Below are positions 57,955 through 64,000 of a stretch of DNA of 64,000 bases, piece by piece (the stretch's first letter is position 1; each line of letters opens with the position of its first letter). A program made the position numbers and the translations under genes. The DNA comes from Macrotrachela quadricornifera (taxonomy: Eukaryota; Rotifera; Eurotatoria; Philodinida; Philodinidae), in the NCBI GenBank assembly GCA_022393335.1, contig JAJEKB010001448.1, forward strand, positions 4,212-68,211. Reading direction: 5' to 3'. The notes below the pieces were generated by a model. That model was not told the origin of the DNA. It saw only the letters and a list, made by a program, of their open reading frames with translations, and did no database searches.

Positions 57955-59253
57955 ATGAGTTCGAATAATAAACCAAAAACATGTCAGCGTGGAAAGGATA
58001 AGATCGAAAAGGCAGAGAATTTGACGAAAGTGCTCCAAATGTCTAAGGCTATGCAGACAAGATTCCAACTCATCCCGTCAACGGCTTTGAATAACGTAAC
58101 AGTAGCTGGTATAAGAGACATGTCATTGGGAAGAGTGAAGGATGGCAAGCCAGTTGGTATGTATGTTTTTTTTATTTTAAAAAATTTTAAGCTTCCTATC
58201 TTAAAATCGGATAACTTATTTCTAGGTGCCAACGTAATAAGATTCAATAATCCAAGCCCTAATACTAAATCAGACTTTCATCGCATTTGTATCGATCCCA
58301 AAGGCGTATCCAACAAGAGCAATCCGCACATAAAAGTCTCGCCGGGCACTATTAAGGCAGCTCAAACCATACAATCCGGCCTCAAAGTAACCGGAAAGGT
58401 TTTGTTTGTAATATCTCTGGTGGCTAGTGGTGTTCGTGTGGCCAAATCAATATACGATGAGGTAACAATCGATGAAGAGATCGAATCGTTGCAACAAATA
58501 GTTAGCGCCCTGGAAAAAGATTTGACCGACGGAAACCTTACTGGATCAAGGCGAAAAGAAACGGAAGAGGCGTTAAAGTACTCCAGAGAGCTCTCAAAGG
58601 AAGCACTGAATAATAAAAACCACCCAGGGAAAAAAACTCTCGGCACATTGGTGTGTATTGGCGGCGAGTTTGGTGGCGGTGCGATTGGTGGTCTGGCGGG
58701 TGCCCAAGCTGGCGCAGCAATCGGAGCTGTGGGAGGACCAATCGGAGCTCTGGCCGGTGCTGTGATTGGCAGTGTCATGGGTGCCACAGTTGGTTCAGAA
58801 GCCGGTGGATCGATAGTAAAGAATTTTAAATGCGATTCCGAAGGCCTTTCAACCGAAATGGACGGCTCCTTGGCCAAATTTGGTGAAGATGTTAAAGGCG
58901 AGGTTCTTGGTTTGAAAGGCAACTTCTCGATCAATGACAATGGTCTATCGACTGGAGTTGGTTCATCATTATTCGAGTTTAAAAAAGAAAACAAAGGAAA
59001 TTATGCACTGTTAAAAGTGGGAGCCAAAGTTGATGCGAATAAAAGTGGATTGGACCTCGGCGTAGAGGGAAAAGTAGTGCGAGGTGAACTTGAATTTGAG
59101 AAAGTAAAAGTTGGGTTTGGTCTTAACTTGGACACTGGATTGAAAATCGGTGATGATGGCGTTAAAATGGAGGCATTAGGATTCGGATTTTCCTTTGACG
59201 ATGACGGATTTGGTTTAAAGCTTCCATTTTTTGATTTCAAATCCAAGCGTTAA
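57955..59253 (+). CDS. Glycine-zipper protein of unknown function, 409 aa
   Basis: Two exons, 57955-58156 and 58226-59253. The 69-bp intron (58157-58225, GTATGT..TTCTAG) is a multiple of three without stops, so the unspliced frame stays open; splicing restores KPVG|ANVIRFNNPS. Spliced residues about 80-110 read KSDFHRICIDPKGVSNKSN then HIKVSPGTIKAAQTI. A hydrophobic helix (VLFVISLVASGVRVAKSIYD), a charged coiled segment (IESLQQIVSALEKDLTDG), then a long glycine zipper (about residues 205-255; repeated G-x(3)-G and A-x(3)-G, such as GGLAGAQAGAAIGAVGGPIG) follow. The last 140 residues are beta-like repeats (GLNLDTGLKIGDDGVKMEAL, GFGFSFDDDGFGLKLPFFDF). Glycine zippers often insert in membranes; a pore or membrane-acting role is only inference. 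Similar tail repeats occur, as I recall, in uncharacterised fish and cnidarian proteins. GC is higher than in its neighbours. AATAAA lies at 59320. Confidence 0.75.
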   Translation: MSSNNKPKTCQRGKDKIEKAENLTKVLQMSKAMQTRFQLIPSTALNNVTVAGIRDMSLGRVKDGKPVGMYVFFILKNFKLPILKSDNLFLGANVIRFNNPSPNTKSDFHRICIDPKGVSNKSNPHIKVSPGTIKAAQTIQSGLKVTGKVLFVISLVASGVRVAKSIYDEVTIDEEIESLQQIVSALEKDLTDGNLTGSRRKETEEALKYSRELSKEALNNKNHPGKKTLGTLVCIGGEFGGGAIGGLAGAQAGAAIGAVGGPIGALAGAVIGSVMGATVGSEAGGSIVKNFKCDSEGLSTEMDGSLAKFGEDVKGEVLGLKGNFSINDNGLSTGVGSSLFEFKKENKGNYALLKVGAKVDANKSGLDLGVEGKVVRGELEFEKVKVGFGLNLDTGLKIGDDGVKMEALGFGFSFDDDGFGLKLPFFDFKSKR

Positions 59254-59829
59254 CAACCTGTTCTTACAAATTCTAACTGTGTGTTGGATAGAACACGTTG
59301 CCTATTGTAGACACTTTCGAATAAAAAACCTTCTAATTAGAATCAATACAACAGTGATATTAATCAAGAATACTTCCTGATTATTGAAACAAATGATTAA
59401 GTTATGTGACGTATATAATGTAAATTTAAATAATTGAACATATTTATATGCCATTGCATGTGGAATACTCAATTGAATCTCTCCCAGAAAACACCCAACT
59501 ACAAAGTTTATGTAGTGCGAGTAATGTCACATTTTGATGTCTACATATAAACATGTTGCAAATACTAATTATATTTGCATGTGTAGTTGCATCCAAATTT
59601 GAGTGAGAGAGACAAGGCGGATCCTAGTGGATTCTAGAATTCATCAGGATCTACCAGAATCCGTCGAATTCATCGGAATCCACTAGGATGCATAAAATTC
59701 CGAAAAGTAAATATAACAAAACGAGAAAAAAACAGATTTTTTTATCGTAGATTCTCGTGGATTCCGATGGATTTTAGTGGATCCTAGTGCATCATGGTCA
59801 AGACGAAATGACATATTGCTGTACTCCTT
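59254..59829. other. Intergenic with GGATCCTAGTGGATTC words
   Basis: About 59615-59790 holds several direct and inverted copies of GGATCCTAGTGGATTC / GAATCCACTAGGAT, likely the start of an element or repeat field. No gene. Confidence 0.45.
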
Positions 59830-60600
59830 ATTTGAAACTTATCTTGTAGTACTAATAGTAACGTTTTGAGAACTATATTGGAGTACTATTTGAGACCTAT
59901 TTAGATGTCCTATTAGTCATTTTTTAAGGGTTACTTTGGAGTGCTATTGGTACTTAGTTCGGGGTTATCTGTTAGTGCTATTAATAACTTTTTGAGGACT
60001 ATTTGAATGTACGATTTGTAAACCTTAGAGGGTGATCTTAGAGTACTATTGGTAACTCTTTAATAGATGTCTGGGGATACAGTTAGTAACTTCTCAAGGA
60101 TCACATAAAGGTGCTATTGGCAACGCTTTCAGGGCGATCTGGTGTTTTATTAGTACTTTCTCAAGGGCTACTTATTAGTGCTATTGTTAACTATTTCATG
60201 ACTGTCTGAGTACTTTTAATAACCTTCTTAGGACTATTTGGACGTACTATTATTAACACTTTGAAACTGTATCGGGATGCTATTGGTAATTCTTTGGCGG
60301 CGATCTAAGGGTACCATTGGTGACTCTCTGAGTGCTAGTTTGGGGCACTATAATTAGCTTTTGAGGGCTATCTGCAGGTAATATTAGTGACTTTATAAAG
60401 GCCCTCTGAGGGTGCTCTCAGCGATTTTGTGATAACTAGCTGGCGATAGAGAATCAAACTATTAAGGGCTATCTTGAAAAATAGTACTAATAAGTATTTG
60501 AATGTCAGCTGAGATAGTATTAGTAGATTTTTGATGGATATCAAAAAACGGTCTTGGTAGGTTTTTGAAAACTATTCGAGGATGATCGATGTTATTTTGA
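59830..60600. repeat. Degenerate minisatellite, about 45-50 bp period, forward copy
   Basis: Units carry variants of GAGGGCTATTTGGAGTACTATTAGTAACTTTTT, seen about 15 times with heavy divergence. No gene. Confidence 0.7.
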
Positions 60601-61099
60601 AGAAAAACTTAGTAGGCAATCTGTAATTATTGAGAATACCCTTCGCAATGTTTAACATAGTCTCAACACTAGACATGTATTGGTAAATCGACCGCAACCC
60701 ACGTAGTTTGATAGAAAATCTAACCATTTTATGTTCAAAACTCTGATAGCCTTGTTTGATTAAAATTAAAATAGAAATGCTCCTTGGATTATTATGTATG
60801 TTTCAAAATCATGGAATATCTCATAGGACAATTAATTGAATCTCGATCAAAGGATGTCAATCATCACTCGTACCAATATTTTTAATGTATTCCAAGAGCC
60901 TAGGAAGCATCCGAAAAAATGAAAAATGTACCAAATAATAATTCTATAGTAATTAATTTAATCAAAATCAAAACTATTAGACAAACGAAAACCATTCATT
61001 TTAAAAATTTCAATCTTTACTAACACAATAATATGATTGAGCAGATCGACAAAAATCGCTGAAAATCTCTTTACTAGATTCAAACATATCTTTAGCTGC
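60601..61099. other. Spacer between mirrored minisatellites
   Basis: About 500 bp without recognisable repeat units or genes; the short minus-strand frame at 60958-61179 lies partly in repeat sequence. Confidence 0.4.
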
Positions 61100-61765
61100 T
61101 GTAAGTAACGTATCCACATATCCCTCGAAAAGTAACCGGTACCAGCCTTAGGTATCCCTGAAAAATTTATAAGGATCACTGTCAGGATTTCGTCAAAATG
61201 TTACCAATATCAGCCGCAGATAGCTCCAAAAGATTAGTTCGATCAGTTTCAGGTCGCTCTCAGAAGTTATTATAACTATTCAGAGATAGCTGTTGAAAAG
61301 TTACTGGGATCACCCTCTAGACGCTTCCAAATAGTTACAGATTCGTTGTTCCAATCGTCACAAAAAGTAACTCAGACGACATCCACGCGAATCTAGAATG
61401 CTACCACAACTGCTCCAGATATTCCTAAACAACTTACTAACAGTACCCTCAGGTAGCCCTCGAAAAACTACTAGTAGTGGCTGGAGACAAATCGCAACGA
61501 GTTATCAATAACATTCACATATAACCTTAAAAAACCATTAATGATACCCTAATCTAGTTCTCAAAAACTTTCTTGCACTACCACCAGATCGCCCAGAAAC
61601 AGCTACTAATAGTACACAGTTACTAATAATTCCCCAAGTGGTCCTCACAAGGTTATTAATATTACCTGAAAAAACCCAAAGGGTTATTATCAGTATTCTC
61701 ACAAAGCAATGAAATAGTTATTAATAGTACCCCAAGTAGTCCTTAAAAGGTTATTAAAATATGGC
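61100..61765. repeat. Degenerate minisatellite, mirrored copy
   Basis: Units such as AGTTACTAATAGTACCC, AGTAGTCCTTAAAAGGTTATTA and TAGCCCTCGAAAAACTACTA are the reverse complement of the 59830-60600 unit. The two fields thus face each other across about 500 bp. Confidence 0.65.
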
Positions 61766-62728
61766 TATGTATCAATCACTAGGATCCATCGAGATATGTA
61801 GTAATGTATATATTATGTTAGTTTGTTTTATTATATGTAAAACATAATCTTTTTAACATTAGGACACTATATCAACGGTTTTGGTCCAGTTTATTGGACA
61901 TACACCGATTTCTAAGACAATACTAAGACACGTGAATATAAATTTCTAGTAACCGAAGTCTGTGAAGATAAGTTCGGGTTGTAAAACCCCAGATTAGTAC
62001 AAGTCTTTCGTAAGTGTTTTAGTTTCTCGTTTATATTTTAACTGATCCCACGAAGAGTTGAATAAACAATATGATTTTTTACCTCGACCTTCACAAGTAA
62101 TCGGAAAGACGAGATAATGGTTTTGCATCTCATTAGACCGCTATCGATGTAAGTATTTCTGAGCTAGAGCCATAAAATTTGGTAGGCATGTAAATCATGA
62201 CCATTTCTTACAAGACACAACATTTTAAGTTGATCCAAGCCTATACAGGGTTTTATGTACGGGAAGGGGGTGGTAAAATCACAATTTTTATTTAAATTAA
62301 GATTGAAAGTGACCTTAATGATCCCAAATCGAAGGAGTTGGTCAAAATGATGACTAAATCATACTCTTCAAAATGAGATGTGTGCCGACCTTGAACATTC
62401 ATCTGTTCTTTGTGAAAAAGCGTTAAACTGTTAAAATCTTATAACTCTGTATTTTCCCACTGAATTGACTGATCCTTGTGAAGCTTTGAAAAAATGTTTT
62501 ACTCACTAACATTAATACTAATACTCCGTTTGAGTCCACAGAAAACAATAAAAAGTGCTTTTTTAATATTATCATCATACTTTATACTAATAGAACCTTT
62601 TTTTATTCAGATATATATTTAGAGTAATTCTCATAATAATTTATTTATTGATCTCCAGTGTTTTTCGAGCGACAGTCGAGGTATGAACGTTTTTAAAAAA
62701 CTTCTTGCTTTTCATTTGTTTTCTTCAA
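61766..62728. other. Intergenic, nothing seen
   Basis: No gene or clear repeat. The last part should contain the promoter of the next gene. Confidence 0.4.
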
Positions 62729-62737
62729 TATAAATAG
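62729..62737 (+). promoter_or_regulatory. TATA box candidate
   Basis: TATAAATAG lies 23 bp before the last bases upstream of the ATG at 62760. If used, the leader would be only a few bases long, so an unseen 5' exon or a different promoter is possible. Confidence 0.35.
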
Positions 62738-62759
62738 TAATATTACCCAAACTCCCAGT

Positions 62760-63323
62760 ATGAATGCACAATCGAACGATAAATGTGATTGCAACACGCT
62801 CTTTTCCAATTTAAAATACATCAAACTCAAACCAAATCTCTACTCGTTCGACGTACTCGGCGACAATGTTCAACTAGAGACGAATAGCGAATGGCGAAAA
62901 CTAGGCCAGCTGATTGCACGCCACGTATCGACTAATAATCAGAGTGCTGTTCTATTGTCCACAGTGAGTCTGGAACATCTGACATCTCACGGCCATTCGA
63001 CGTCTGACAATTCGAAACGCTTCGAGCATGGTGGAATTCTTTACATTATAACGTCGATCGATCAGGCTCAACTAGATTATATTGTCCCTGACATAATCGA
63101 AAGCGAGGAGTTCGTGTTCGGTCTGAATGTATGGTTGTACTTTTTTGAGCAAGAAACAAGAGTACACGAGTTGTGGCACGATGCATATTTCCTGAACGAG
63201 ATTAAACATATGATTTCAAATTTGAACGTGCTGGATAAACTGGATCTAACATACCAGCTGATAGCAAGTGTGTCAGATGGTTGTGAAATGCTGTGGTTCA
63301 ATCCAAGCTTCAATTTAAACTAA
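62760..63323 (+). CDS. Hypothetical protein, 187 aa
   Basis: Single exon with GC clearly above its flanks. No signal peptide or membrane segment, so probably cytosolic. The N-terminus has a short CDCNTLF motif. The middle has SAVLLSTVSLEHLTSHGHST and FEHGGILYIITSIDQAQLDY. The C-terminal half is mostly helical and acidic (VFGLNVWLYFFEQETRVHEL, NEIKHMISNLNVLDKLDL, ending GCEMLWFNPSFNLN). I do not recognise the family. A polyadenylation signal AATAAA is at 63346-63351, which supports this as the true 3' end. Confidence 0.65.
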   Translation: MNAQSNDKCDCNTLFSNLKYIKLKPNLYSFDVLGDNVQLETNSEWRKLGQLIARHVSTNNQSAVLLSTVSLEHLTSHGHSTSDNSKRFEHGGILYIITSIDQAQLDYIVPDIIESEEFVFGLNVWLYFFEQETRVHELWHDAYFLNEIKHMISNLNVLDKLDLTYQLIASVSDGCEMLWFNPSFNLN

Positions 63324-64000
63324 TATGTAAATGTTTAATATCGATAATAAAGATAAGATAAAAAAATGAGTTAGTCAAACGATTTTGATGAATTGTTCAA
63401 ATAGAAAGAAACAAAATGAATGATTAATATTCTGACTGAACTCTGGCCGATTTTCTTGACTATATTTTGATTTCGACTATCTACTCAATTGATAATTCAC
63501 AGAAAATCACCAAGATAAATGAATAAGAATCAAACAAGATAAGGTAGAATGGTGAATTATCGTCGACATATTTATTTTTATCGAATTGATCGTTTCTTTA
63601 ACGAGAAATATTTTTAAAAATCTATCGAATTTTGCTCAAAACTCAGAACAAAATCGAAGTGAAAGGAATAGTTTCGATGACAAACGAGTTGAAAAGAAAG
63701 ACGTAGGAAAACCAATTGGTTTTGTTATTAAATGAATTTAATTCTTTTGAGATCGAGACAAAACTTGATGGTTTGGTTTTCTGATTAATTATTGAATAGA
63801 AATTCAAAATAAACTGAATAAATCATGTTTTTCATCTCGAATCGAGCTTGAATATATTCATATTGTTATTTGAAATTTATTAAGATAAAATTGATGCGAC
63901 AGATAACTTTGATAAGAATATACCTCAACGAGAGAGCAAGTAATTTTCATTCATAGTCTTAATTGATTTGAATCTTGAGGGTGAGTTTAAATATCAAAAT
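63324..64000. other. Intergenic to the window edge
   Basis: AT-rich DNA after the AATAAA at 63346. The words GATTTTGATGAATTG, AATCGAAGT and GAATTGATCG recur loosely. No feature. Confidence 0.4.

Noticed and set aside
58362..58994. 210-aa minus-strand frame rich in Pro and Ala
   Set aside because: Antisense shadow of the glycine zipper; Gly/Ala codons read backwards give Pro/Ala/Ser.
1..64000. Telomeric repeats or a chromosome end
   Set aside because: No run of short telomere-type repeats was found; the transposon-rich character alone does not prove a subtelomere.

Overview
The window looks like a piece of an AT-rich animal nuclear genome, most likely a bdelloid rotifer (Rotaria/Adineta type). 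Grounds for this: introns are mostly 49-69 bp with GT..AG ends, genes lie far apart among many small DNA transposons, animal gene families (rhodopsin-like receptors, SLC22, a hedgehog-type Hint protein) are present, and next to them sits an amino-acid permease of the bacterial/fungal AAT type that animals normally lack. The species call is inference. No bacterial operons, rRNA genes or CRISPR arrays were seen.

Layout. 1-6.7 kb is repeats: a 63-bp tandem array, a composite inverted-repeat element with a minisatellite, a Ginger-like relic with palindromic subterminal repeats, a foldback element and a tRNA-derived SINE. 7-10 kb holds a small unknown gene and a secreted Hint-domain gene. 11.6-12.9 kb is a large inverted repeat carrying two convergent, intron-containing tRNA-Ile(UAU) genes. 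16.5-18.5 kb has a minus-strand retroinsertion with a 19-bp target duplication, then an intact 7TM receptor. 19.8-20.85 kb is a hAT element with another foldback element nested inside it. 22-38.5 kb is the gene-rich part: a frameshifted receptor, a five-exon AAT amino-acid permease, a secreted protein, a conserved-looking unknown protein, a membrane-anchored FkbM-type methyltransferase, a secreted LRR protein and an SLC22 transporter, followed by a sugar-porter relic.

39-57 kb is mostly mobile DNA: a broken mariner, three TIR elements (two clear hAT insertions and one tentative), two tandem-repeat fields, several palindromes, and a Tc1-like element with about 400-bp inverted repeats that was itself hit by a solo LTR. 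One secreted, possibly GPI-anchored protein gene (46.4-47.3 kb) lies among them. 58-63.3 kb holds two higher-GC genes, a glycine-zipper protein and an unknown protein, separated by two minisatellite fields in mirror orientation.

The genes do not form one pathway. The shared theme is membrane and secreted proteins, including foreign-looking transporters, scattered through a dense layer of non-autonomous transposons. That pattern is known for the transposon-rich, gene-transfer-rich parts of bdelloid chromosomes. Splice sites were placed by eye from GT/AG, reading frame and family conservation. No transcript data or searches were available.
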